From contig RECN01000103.1 in NCBI GenBank assembly GCA_007694005.1, positions 1-64,000 on the forward strand: DNA of 64,000 nt, given 5' to 3'. Source of the DNA: Spirochaetaceae bacterium (lineage in GTDB: Bacteria; Spirochaetota; Spirochaetia; DSM-27196; SKKC01). A program made the position numbers and the translations under genes. Under the pieces are notes generated by a model that was not told the origin of the DNA, made no database searches, and saw only the letters and a program-made list of their open reading frames with translations. This document shows positions 52,070-60,460 of the stretch, in pieces (positions within the stretch are counted from its first letter, which is position 1; each line of letters begins with the position of its first letter).

Positions 52070-53506
52070 ATGAGTCTGAACTGGCGCGAAATCGATGCCG
52101 TTCTCGAGGAACTTCGGCTTCCCGATTACCATATTCAGCAGGTCTACCAGCCTGATTTCAGAAACCTCGTCTTCGAGCTCTACCGTCCGGGAGCTCGTAT
52201 ATTTCTGCTCCTGTCCCTCGAACAGGGGCGGACAAGGCTCCATGAAACGTCTCGAAAGCCCCGCAAGAGCCGCAAGGTTCAGCGATTCGAAGCCTTTCTC
52301 AAAGCACGGATACGCGGAGGTCGAATCATCTCGGCAGACCAGCCGGAGTCGGAACGCGTCGTTCGCTTCGTGATCGAACGCGCCTCGGAACAGACCATCC
52401 TGTGGCTGCGCCTGTGGGGAGGAGCCGCAAACCTCATCGCGACGGATACCGACCTGACCATACTGGACTGTTTTTTTCGCCGTCCGAAGCGCAACGAAAT
52501 CAGCGGAGCTGTTTTCGATACAGGCTTCCTTCGCAACAGCGAACCTGGCGGGGCTCAGGCGCGAGAACGGTTTATCGTGCGTGACTTCCCGGATTCTGAC
52601 ACGCTGAACGAACACCTCGATTCGTTTTACCACGGGCAGATCGAAGAAGAGTCGGTCGACAAGATCCGCTCTGAGTGCATTTCTCTGATCAGACGTCGGG
52701 AATCGTCGCTACAAGCCCGTCTCGACGATGTGCAGCGGGGTATTATAGAGGCCGACAGCTCGGAACAGTACAGGCACCAGGCGGACCTCATACTCTCGTC
52801 CCTGCATGTAATCGAAGATAGAGCCGAAAGCGTCACGACTACCGACTGGGCCAATGAAAACAGGGAGATTACGCTACAGCTCGACCCGCACATGAGCCCG
52901 TCCGAGAACGCACAGATGCTGTATCAGAAGGCTCAGAAAGCCGAAGAACGGCGGCAGGATCTGATCGATAAACAGAGCGGAATCCGCGCCCTTCTCGAAG
53001 ATTTACGAGCTCTCGAGGAACAGGCGCAGGAAACAGACAGCATCCGTGAACTCACCGCGATCAGATTCCAGGTGGCTCCGTCAGACAGGGCTTCCGGAAA
53101 CGAGCTGAAGACGGCATCCCCGGGGCTTCGGTTCGAAAGCAACGGATTCATTATCCTCGTCGGCAGAAATGCCAGAGAAAACGACGCCTTACTGCGACGC
53201 CATGTCCGCGGAAATGATTTGTGGCTTCATACACGGGATTATCCGGGCGGATATGTGTTTGTGCTCCATAGGGGGAGCAAGTCACCGCCTCTCGAAACGC
53301 TGATTGACGCGGGACACCTCGCAGTGCATTACAGCCAGGCGTCCGCAGAGAAACTCGTCGATCTGTACTATACACAGGTCAAATACCTGCGCCGGGCGCG
53401 GGACGCCGGGACGGGAACCGTCCTGCCGACCCAGGAAAAGAACTTTGTCGTCCGCATGGAAGCCGAGAGACTTCAAAAACTGCTTTCACAACACAGCCGA
53501 TATTGA
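52070..53506 (+). CDS. RqcH/NFACT family ribosome quality-control protein
   Basis: This is a 478-residue protein. Residues 1-190 are an NFACT-N (FbpA-like) domain, a helical and coiled-coil part spans 195-340, and residues about 348-445 form the NFACT-R domain with GRNARENDALLRR and GNDLWLHTRDYPGGYVFV. RqcH binds stalled 50S subunits and recruits tRNA-Ala to add C-terminal alanines. The Asp-Arg pair that RqcH needs for tRNA reads Glu95-Arg96 here (ESERVVRF), so tail synthesis should not be assumed. It is shorter than the 570-residue Bacillus protein. Confidence 0.85.
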   Translation: MSLNWREIDAVLEELRLPDYHIQQVYQPDFRNLVFELYRPGARIFLLLSLEQGRTRLHETSRKPRKSRKVQRFEAFLKARIRGGRIISADQPESERVVRFVIERASEQTILWLRLWGGAANLIATDTDLTILDCFFRRPKRNEISGAVFDTGFLRNSEPGGAQARERFIVRDFPDSDTLNEHLDSFYHGQIEEESVDKIRSECISLIRRRESSLQARLDDVQRGIIEADSSEQYRHQADLILSSLHVIEDRAESVTTTDWANENREITLQLDPHMSPSENAQMLYQKAQKAEERRQDLIDKQSGIRALLEDLRALEEQAQETDSIRELTAIRFQVAPSDRASGNELKTASPGLRFESNGFIILVGRNARENDALLRRHVRGNDLWLHTRDYPGGYVFVLHRGSKSPPLETLIDAGHLAVHYSQASAEKLVDLYYTQVKYLRRARDAGTGTVLPTQEKNFVVRMEAERLQKLLSQHSRY

Positions 53507-53537
53507 ATGCGGGGCGGGAATCGCCATACTTAAGACA
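53503..53537 (+). promoter_or_regulatory. Possible promoter giving a leaderless Memo-like message
   Basis: TTGAAT (53503-53508), a 16-nt spacer and CATACT (53525-53530) end 6 nt before the ATG of the Memo-like gene. No ribosome-binding site is present. The -35 overlaps the stop codon of the RqcH-like gene. Confidence 0.4.
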
Positions 53538-54397
53538 TGGGCAAAGTCGGCGAACCGCTGGTTCGTGAAGCAGTTCTTGAGGGTTTATTCTACCCGCACA
53601 GGTCCCAGGATCTCCGAGAGGCAGTCTCGAACCTGCTCGTACGGTCAGAAGAACCGGCTGGCCGCGCGAAAGGTATAATCTGCCCGCACGCGAGTTTCCA
53701 GTACGCCGGACTGCACGAGGCGACTGCGTTCAAGGCGGCTGCGGCACGTGACGTACACCTGGTCGTGATACTCGCTGCGGCAACGCATCATTCAGATCGA
53801 ACTCCGGCTGTACCGGAATCACACGTCTTTCGCACTCCACTCGGCGACAGCAACATAGACAGGCGGTTCATTTCAGCACTCAAGAAGCGTGTCGAAATGA
53901 TCCGCGGGGATGATCTGCCCTTTCTCGAATCACCCGCAGTCGAAACGCCCCTGCCGTTTATACAGTATCTCTGGCCGAAAGCGCGGATTGCTCCCTGTAT
54001 TGTTCCCCGTCTCGAACCGGAATCCATAGATGAACTCGGATATGGACTCATACACGCCGCGCGACATCATGCTGACGCTAACATTCTCTGGGTCGCTTCA
54101 ACGAACATTGCCCGGGGAGGAAACGCCGGACAGACGCGCACGGTTGCGGACATGGTCCTCCGGCAGCTTACCGCACCGTCGGCGATACCCGACTGTAAAG
54201 CTCGAAACACGGTACACGGCCTCGGAGCATACCCAGCTGACACGGTATGCAGGCTGCTGCGCAGGTGCACCGGGTCAGACCTTTCCTGTGAAATACTGAC
54301 ACGTGGTTCGAGTTGTGATTTTGACGGAAACACTGAATCAAACACCGAGTATGCGTCGATCTCGCTAACCGAGTGTCGACCCGCAGGCAGGGATTAA
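53537..54397 (+). CDS. MEMO1 family protein (AmmeMemoRadiSam system B-like)
   Basis: This is a 286-residue protein related to MEMO1 and to the extradiol-dioxygenase fold. REAVLEGLFYP and GIICPHASFQYAG match the N-terminal family block (PHAGYxYSG in most), then VVILAAATHH and a VETPLPFIQYL helix; the family Cys/His loops are partly changed. Bacterial and archaeal members may occur with an AMMECR1 domain and a radical-SAM protein, but neither is here. Reaction unknown. It has no ribosome-binding site (see the promoter at 53503-53537). Confidence 0.82.
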   Translation: MGKVGEPLVREAVLEGLFYPHRSQDLREAVSNLLVRSEEPAGRAKGIICPHASFQYAGLHEATAFKAAAARDVHLVVILAAATHHSDRTPAVPESHVFRTPLGDSNIDRRFISALKKRVEMIRGDDLPFLESPAVETPLPFIQYLWPKARIAPCIVPRLEPESIDELGYGLIHAARHHADANILWVASTNIARGGNAGQTRTVADMVLRQLTAPSAIPDCKARNTVHGLGAYPADTVCRLLRRCTGSDLSCEILTRGSSCDFDGNTESNTEYASISLTECRPAGRD

Positions 54398-54455
54398 GCT
54401 TCCATTTTCCTTCAGCTCTCTATACATTAGGGGACTGGAGAGGTCACCTCGCATC

Positions 54456-55880
54456 ATGAGAATACACACAATAGACTCAGGCCTTGTTCATCTTGAACGT
54501 AACGAAAACACGTATCTCGGAATAGCCGTCGGAAAGCCGGGGCGAACCTTCGGCCTGCGCAAACTCACGGAAGGCTCGGGTCCGAGAGGCTGTATCGTCT
54601 CAGGTAACGGGATTTCGGCGTGGGACACTCACGGTATCGTAGAACACGAGGACAGCGTATACCTGTACGGAGCGTTCTGCGATCCTACGCCGCTGGGAAC
54701 GATCCTTGAGTTGCCGGTCGACGAGGCTCTCGGCTACATCGAACGGCTCGCACACGCACTCGACGTGCTGACCCGCGCCGATCGCTGCCCGAAAAGGATA
54801 CATACCCGGGGAGTTCTGTTCCTGCAGTCGGGAGAGATCCTGTTTCTTGGTGACCGGGTTATCGACACCATTGCCGATATGTCCGATGAGTCACAGCGTA
54901 TCGAGGAAATGGAACGGTTGAATTACCCCGACTACGAGGGTCCGGGCAACGGGAGTTTTGCCGTTTCGGTACTTCTGTATCGCGTACTCTGCGGTCAATG
55001 GCCGTACGAGGCGGAAACCGAAGAAGACATTCACACACATATCCGCGAGGCCCACGCCCTGAGTCCGGAACTGCACATGCCGGAACTCGACCTCGCAGTC
55101 GCAAAGTCAGTCTTCGCTGCAATCAGGAATGAGGGTACGAAGACCTTCGAGGACTGGTCCCGGGAAATCCACGACTGGCGCGACAGTGGTTATACCCGGA
55201 CTATAGACGAGAAAGAACGAGAGGAGCTGCAGAAACGGGCAAACTCAGTTCGTGTCACAATGGATAAGTCTCTTGGCCGAAGAGAGATGGTACGAAAACA
55301 CTGGAAACAGGTTGTCGTCATAACGCTTGGAATTATCATAGCCGGGAGCATACCCATGAGCATGCTTCGGAACCACCTTGCTCCACGAAGAACCGCCGGC
55401 ATGGCTCCTCAGGAAGTCGTCGAAGCCTTCCTTTTCGGGCAGAATCAGCTCGACCACGATCTGATGGACGACGCGATCGTCGATGGTGCAGGCCGCCAGT
55501 ATGTTCGTGAAGTCACCAACATCTTCGTGGTGTCCAGGATGCGCATGAGTGTAGAAATGGATAGCGGTGTCATCGATCCGGTAACCTGGACTGCAGACGG
55601 TCGACCAGCGCTTGAGCCCGGACGCTGGGTATACGGAGTTGTGAACCCGGAGTTCGAGCAGCTGCCTGGTCCTCCGGACGAAACCATTTACCGTGTCCGT
55701 TACGAACGGTGGTCTCCCGATCAGGACACACACGGTGATCCTGAAGAAATCGATCTTGAGACCCCTATGGGCTTCAGCGGGGTCCGTCGCGAGGATATCT
55801 TTCGTCTCAGGCTGGACGGCGACGACTGGGTCATCTATGAGATAGAGACGGTCGGGCGGGAACGAATCGAAGACTGGTAA
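54456..55880 (+). CDS. Membrane-anchored protein-kinase-like protein, probable pseudokinase
   Basis: This is a 474-residue protein. Residues about 1-240 follow the order of a Ser/Thr kinase domain. RIHTRGVLFLQSGEILFLGD at 114-133 occupies the place of the catalytic loop and the strand to DFG, and GSFAVSVLLYRVLCGQWPY at 166-184 matches helix F and the following G-x-x-P-F/Y. The HRD aspartate, the DFG motif and a VAIK lysine are not recognisable, so catalysis is unlikely. A membrane helix spans 284-303 and a 165-residue beta-rich extracytoplasmic domain follows. An overlapping stop/start couples it to the next gene. Confidence 0.68.
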   Translation: MRIHTIDSGLVHLERNENTYLGIAVGKPGRTFGLRKLTEGSGPRGCIVSGNGISAWDTHGIVEHEDSVYLYGAFCDPTPLGTILELPVDEALGYIERLAHALDVLTRADRCPKRIHTRGVLFLQSGEILFLGDRVIDTIADMSDESQRIEEMERLNYPDYEGPGNGSFAVSVLLYRVLCGQWPYEAETEEDIHTHIREAHALSPELHMPELDLAVAKSVFAAIRNEGTKTFEDWSREIHDWRDSGYTRTIDEKEREELQKRANSVRVTMDKSLGRREMVRKHWKQVVVITLGIIIAGSIPMSMLRNHLAPRRTAGMAPQEVVEAFLFGQNQLDHDLMDDAIVDGAGRQYVREVTNIFVVSRMRMSVEMDSGVIDPVTWTADGRPALEPGRWVYGVVNPEFEQLPGPPDETIYRVRYERWSPDQDTHGDPEEIDLETPMGFSGVRREDIFRLRLDGDDWVIYEIETVGRERIEDW

Positions 55881-56812
55881 TGAGTGCTTCGGACCGGATA
55901 GCAATACATGGCGATCCTTCCATCAACTCCTGCCTGTCAGCTGTTCGCTCAAAATCCATCGAAGCTACACCACATTTCACTTTTGACGAGAACTTTTTTC
56001 TTCGCTCGAAGGATCCCTTCGATGTACCGACACTCCCTATACACCACGACGTGCGAGTGTCTGAGGTACCATCTGAGCTGGCCGAGAAACTCGAAACGGC
56101 GATAGCGCGTATCATCGAACGACTACCGGGTCTTTTTACGGGGTGTCGTTATATCTTTGACTCCGCGCGCCCGTTGCAACCGGTGTTCTATCGCATAATT
56201 CCCGGCCCTGCCTGCTCATACATGTATATACTGCGAATCAGTCTCGAGTTCATGCCAAGCATTCACCGAGTGATTGAAAAAGGATCGAACGATCTCAGCC
56301 CGGCATACCGTACCAACCAGCTTCCCGTAGACGCGTTGATCCTTCCCGTTGAACACGCGGACGAAGAAGTCATACAGCTCAAGCGCTACGTGACGAGTAC
56401 CTGGAGCGGAGAAACGGGGCGTGGTTATCTGACTCAGGGAATATGGATTGACCGCGACTTCGCGAAGTTTCTTTCCGGCATCGTTGTACCTTCCGGCCAC
56501 CGTCTGTACCCCTGGTTTCCGGTCAGCACTCGATACAACAGCATCAGTTATAGTCCCATCGACCCGGACCCGGAGAACATCGATCGCACGATACAGCACG
56601 TGGCGCTCATCGAGTCCTTTTTTGCCCCCCACATGGAAAGGATCGAATCGGTACTGCATTCGGGTGACACCGAAAAAGCGGCTGAACTCTCGAGAGATTT
56701 ATACTCCGCGTTCCCCGATAATGCCCGTACCGCATACCGAAGAATATTCACTCGCCCTTACCTGAACGATTTTGAACAGAAGGAGTATCGCGTTGAATAC
56801 GAGACTGTATGA
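55880..56812 (+). CDS. Conserved hypothetical protein
   Basis: This is a 310-residue protein without signal peptide or membrane helix, with a mixed alpha/beta pattern. Two Trp/Tyr-rich strands (YPWFPVSTRYNSISYSPI) stand out near residue 215, and the C-terminal 80 residues are helical. The start overlaps the stop of the pseudokinase gene (TAATG), and its 3' end overlaps murD by 20 nt, so it is embedded in this operon. No family recognised. Coupling suggests it could be a cytoplasmic partner of the pseudokinase. Confidence 0.7.
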   Translation: MSASDRIAIHGDPSINSCLSAVRSKSIEATPHFTFDENFFLRSKDPFDVPTLPIHHDVRVSEVPSELAEKLETAIARIIERLPGLFTGCRYIFDSARPLQPVFYRIIPGPACSYMYILRISLEFMPSIHRVIEKGSNDLSPAYRTNQLPVDALILPVEHADEEVIQLKRYVTSTWSGETGRGYLTQGIWIDRDFAKFLSGIVVPSGHRLYPWFPVSTRYNSISYSPIDPDPENIDRTIQHVALIESFFAPHMERIESVLHSGDTEKAAELSRDLYSAFPDNARTAYRRIFTRPYLNDFEQKEYRVEYETV

Positions 56813-58124
56813 CGGGGCCCGTGTCACCGTGCTTGGACTGGGCCTTCACGGCGGTGGTGTTGAGACCGTGCGGTACCTGCACCGGCACGGCGCGCAGATC
56901 GCGGTAACCGATCTTCGCAGCGAAGAACAACTCGCTTCGAGCCTTCGGGAAATAGACGGTATGGCTGATCGGATTGTACTGGGGCGACACGATGAAGAGG
57001 ATATCGTCGGCAGTGACTTCGTCGTCAAGAATCCTGCCGTTCCGCGGTCGGCACCGATTCTGAAATCCGCCAGACAAATTCGGACAGATATCTCGCTTTT
57101 TTTCGAAGCATGGTCAGGACCGTGTATCGCTGTCACGGGCAGCAAGGGAAAGAGCACCGTTTCGAGCATGATACATTACGCCCTGCTTCGATCGGACCCC
57201 CGCGCCCGCCTCGGCGGAAACATTACCGTCAGTCCGCTCAGCTTTGTCGACGAGATCTCAGCCGACACCCCGGTTGTGCTCGAGCTTTCGAGTTTCCAGC
57301 TCGGGGATCTGAGACTGGCAGCAGAGAGCGGAGCCGCCGTCCGCTTCAGTCCTCAGGTCTCGATCATCACAAACATATACCACGACCACCAGGATTACTA
57401 TGCTGGCAGCATGGAGGCCTACGTTCGCGACAAGGAACGGATCTTCGAATCCATGCCGGACGATGGTACACTTTTTCTCGGGTCAGATGATGCCTGGGCT
57501 GACCGATTTGAATCCCGTGCTTCGGTTCGCGTCCTGCGGGCCGGTGCGGTCGTGCCCGGAGATACAACGAAAGCGGTGCCAACACCTCTGCAGCAGAACA
57601 GGGCAATCGCGGTTGCTGCCCTCACGAGACTCGGGTTTGACGCAGACGAGACGGGGCAGATTCTCGATGGTTTCCGCGGTATAGAACACCGATTCGAAAA
57701 GGTTTGCTCAACAGGTCGCGTAACAGTGATCAACGATAGTGCGGCAACCGTACCCGAGGCCTGCGCGGCTGCGGTTCGTGCGGCGGGGATTGACACCGTA
57801 CTCATCGCCGGGGGCACCGACAAGAAGCTCGACGTATCGCCATTCCTCGATATTGCTCGTAGGTGTCGACATCTTGTCCTTCTCAAAGGCTCTGCCACAA
57901 GTCGGGTTCAGAGTCTGCTCGGTACTGAGGGACTATCATATCACGGTCCATTCGAGTCACTCGAAGACGCCCTGAACGAGGCTGTCGAGCTGGTAAACAG
58001 TTCAAACTGCTCCTGCTTACTGTTTAGTCCGGGATGCGCGAGCTTCGAGCTCTTTGCAAACGAGTTCGACCGGGGAAGACAGTTCAAAAAGCTTGTCGAA
58101 GCAGTACGCGCCGATTTAGAGTAG
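56793..58124 (+). CDS. murD: UDP-N-acetylmuramoylalanine-D-glutamate ligase
   Basis: This 443-residue enzyme adds D-glutamate to UDP-MurNAc-L-Ala in the cytoplasm. The N-terminal Rossmann part has VLGLGLHGGG, and the P-loop is GSKGKST at 116-122. LGGNITVSPL, LELSSFQL and TNIYHDHQDYY fit MurD better than MurC or MurE, and FSPGCASFELF near the end matches the MurD C-terminal motif. TTG 56793 is chosen because AAGGAG lies 7 nt before it. No other mur or fts genes are next to it. Confidence 0.92.
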   Translation: MNTRLYDGARVTVLGLGLHGGGVETVRYLHRHGAQIAVTDLRSEEQLASSLREIDGMADRIVLGRHDEEDIVGSDFVVKNPAVPRSAPILKSARQIRTDISLFFEAWSGPCIAVTGSKGKSTVSSMIHYALLRSDPRARLGGNITVSPLSFVDEISADTPVVLELSSFQLGDLRLAAESGAAVRFSPQVSIITNIYHDHQDYYAGSMEAYVRDKERIFESMPDDGTLFLGSDDAWADRFESRASVRVLRAGAVVPGDTTKAVPTPLQQNRAIAVAALTRLGFDADETGQILDGFRGIEHRFEKVCSTGRVTVINDSAATVPEACAAAVRAAGIDTVLIAGGTDKKLDVSPFLDIARRCRHLVLLKGSATSRVQSLLGTEGLSYHGPFESLEDALNEAVELVNSSNCSCLLFSPGCASFELFANEFDRGRQFKKLVEAVRADLE

Positions 58125-58154
58125 ATTACTCAACAGAATAAGGACGGGTACCGC

Positions 58155-59366
58155 ATGCATTCGTACAGCACAGACTTCCTCAGGGCGATTCCGAAGACCG
58201 ACCTTCACGTTCATCTCGACGGCAGTCTCCGGCTCCCGACTCTGATCGACCTTGCGAGGCAATACAAGGTTCAGCTGCCAAGTTTCACCGAATCGGGCAT
58301 GCAGGAACTGGTCTTCAAGGACTCCTATCGCAACCTCGACGAGTATCTGAATGGATTCCGATGGACAACGGCGGTAATGCAGCATAGTGAAGCTCTGCGG
58401 CGGGTCGCCTATGAACTCGCCATGGACAACGCTGCAGAGGGCGTCCGGTATCTTGAGGTACGTTTCGCTCCGCAGCTTCACATGTCAGCCGATCTTTCGT
58501 TCGAAGACGTAATGCGCGCGGTGGATGACGGCCTTCGCACAGCCTCACGCGAAATCAGCAGTTCCAGCCCCGATCTCCCGCGATTCAACTACGGAATCAT
58601 CGTATGCGCGATGCGATTCTTTACGGCCGAATTCTCCCGGTACTATGCAACACTCGCCACCGGACTCCAGTTCAGCACGCTCAGGGAAATACAGCAGCTT
58701 GCGAGCTACGAACTCGCACGTGCGGCAGTACGACTGAGGGACACCTCAGACATTCAGATCGTTGGATTTGACCTCGCGGGGAGCGAACGGGGAAATCCCG
58801 CAGGAGTTCACTCCCGGGCGTTTGCACACGCGCACGAAAATTTCCTTCACAAAACCGTTCACGCTGGTGAAGCATACGGTCCGGAGTCCATTTTTCAGGC
58901 GATCACCATACTACACGCGGATCGTATCGGACACGGACTTCACCTCTTCGACGCCGAGATGATCGAGAATCCCGACATTGCCGATCCGGACCGGTATGTC
59001 GAGCGCCTCGCGAACTCAATTGCGGAAACACGCACGGCGGTTGAAGTGTGCCTCACGAGTAATCTGCAGACCTCACCAGATATTGCCGACATAAAGCATC
59101 ACTCGCTCGCTCGCATGCTTGACCGTGGTATTTCGGTGACGCTCTGTACGGATAACAGACTCGTCAGCAGGACAACCGTTACCGACGAAATACAGCTGGC
59201 AGTGGATTCGTTCGATATTCCGCCGGAGACACTCAGAAACATCGTCATTCACGGCTTCAAGCGAAGCTTCTACTACGGCACATACGCGGAGAAGCGCCGC
59301 TACGTACGCGGCATTATCGACTACTACGACAAAATCAGTCAGGACAACTTGCGGAAGCGCCGGTAA
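58155..59366 (+). CDS. add: Adenosine deaminase
   Basis: This is a 403-residue metal-dependent deaminase of adenosine or a close relative. KTDLHVHLDGSL carries His18 and His20, TVHAGEAYG the zinc His and catalytic Glu, RIGHGLHL the next His, and LCTDNR the final Asp. It is a little longer than the 330-350 residue classical enzyme because of an insertion around residues 128-175. A role in purine salvage would complement the nucleoside phosphorylase elsewhere in the window. The last 28 nt overlap the convergent FemAB-like gene. Confidence 0.9.
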   Translation: MHSYSTDFLRAIPKTDLHVHLDGSLRLPTLIDLARQYKVQLPSFTESGMQELVFKDSYRNLDEYLNGFRWTTAVMQHSEALRRVAYELAMDNAAEGVRYLEVRFAPQLHMSADLSFEDVMRAVDDGLRTASREISSSSPDLPRFNYGIIVCAMRFFTAEFSRYYATLATGLQFSTLREIQQLASYELARAAVRLRDTSDIQIVGFDLAGSERGNPAGVHSRAFAHAHENFLHKTVHAGEAYGPESIFQAITILHADRIGHGLHLFDAEMIENPDIADPDRYVERLANSIAETRTAVEVCLTSNLQTSPDIADIKHHSLARMLDRGISVTLCTDNRLVSRTTVTDEIQLAVDSFDIPPETLRNIVIHGFKRSFYYGTYAEKRRYVRGIIDYYDKISQDNLRKRR

Positions 59367-60454
59367 TACCACATGCGGACTGCTTCTGCCTGTCGGTAAG
59401 CCCCGGCGTGTAGAACGCGCAGGTTTGCGTCAAGCGTGCCGGGCATCATTTTCTGTGATCCACCAAAGCCCGTCTTGAAACGGTATAAACCGTGCATGGG
59501 ATGATCAGTATCGTCCGACGGAGGTATTCCGAAAAAATCGTACTCGACACAGCCTGCTTCCCGGGCACGCTGTATGGCTTCCCACTGCAGCGCATAGGCG
59601 GGCATGAGGTTGCGTTTCTGATCAGACGCTGCGCCGAATACGTAAGTCGCACGCTGTGTTGTACGCGCCGTGATGATCGCGGCGATCATTTCACCGTCGT
59701 GTTCAGCGCACAAGAGCTCCCGAACGGGCATCTGGTCGGGTGAGAGTTTCAGGAAACGCTCATAGTACGACGGTGAATGTATGGTAATCCGGTCGCGATC
59801 AGCCGTGATCCGGTACATGCGGTAGAACTCTTCGATGTCCCTGTCAAGCTCATCCGGCTTGCTCACCCTGATCCGGACGCCTTTCTTTGTCGCAAGCCGG
59901 ATGTTATACCGCCATTTCGGCTTCATGTTAGCGAGAATAGCATCGAGTTCAGGCGCAAGATCAAGAATCACGGTATCCGGTGGCTGTATATCCGACGCTG
60001 ACGCTGACAGCGACGGGCGATCTTTTTCAGTGTATCCATGTCTCAACCGAAATGCCTGTTTCCGAGCAGTCGGCGAGAACGTGTCCGCGTCGAGCATCCA
60101 GGGGGGATCAAAGCGGATGATCGCGGTGTCCCGGGGCAGTGTCGGAGCTATTTCAGCGGCCACACGGGACAACGCAGCCGAAACGATCTGCGCGTCTTCA
60201 ACGGTATCGATATGGTCGCAGACGACAGGGCCAAGAAAGCCGGCTTCCGGACCGTGCGGTACGTAGGCCAGTCTGAGTCCAGGGGCGACTCGTCGGTGGA
60301 GCAGGAGCATACCTGCTCCTCGATCATTGACGTAGGCTTGTGGCACCCAGCCGGCGTGGGACTTGAACTGTCCCCACCATGGCGTCTGCATGAAGCCCGA
60401 ACCCTGCGGGAGGTCCGCAGGAGGAATCTGCTGTACGGAGCCGACAGGGTTCAT
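59339..60454 (-). CDS. FemAB/FemX-like peptidyltransferase (lipid II interpeptide bridge)
   Basis: This is a 371-residue protein with a GNAT-like double fold. FMQTPWWGQFKSHAGW at the N-terminus, LPRDTAIIRFDPPW, and MKPKWRYNIRLATKKGVRIR in the middle are hallmarks of FemAB/FemX enzymes, which transfer amino acids from aminoacyl-tRNA to peptidoglycan precursors. CVEYDFFGIPP and GLYRFKTGFGG are the C-terminal blocks. It starts 6 bp after metG, so the two are co-transcribed; linkage of a tRNA synthetase to a tRNA-using enzyme may be coincidental. Its end overlaps adenosine deaminase. Confidence 0.9.
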   Translation of the reverse strand: MNPVGSVQQIPPADLPQGSGFMQTPWWGQFKSHAGWVPQAYVNDRGAGMLLLHRRVAPGLRLAYVPHGPEAGFLGPVVCDHIDTVEDAQIVSAALSRVAAEIAPTLPRDTAIIRFDPPWMLDADTFSPTARKQAFRLRHGYTEKDRPSLSASASDIQPPDTVILDLAPELDAILANMKPKWRYNIRLATKKGVRIRVSKPDELDRDIEEFYRMYRITADRDRITIHSPSYYERFLKLSPDQMPVRELLCAEHDGEMIAAIITARTTQRATYVFGAASDQKRNLMPAYALQWEAIQRAREAGCVEYDFFGIPPSDDTDHPMHGLYRFKTGFGGSQKMMPGTLDANLRVLHAGAYRQAEAVRMWYYRRFRKLS

Positions 60455-60460
60455 AAAAGC

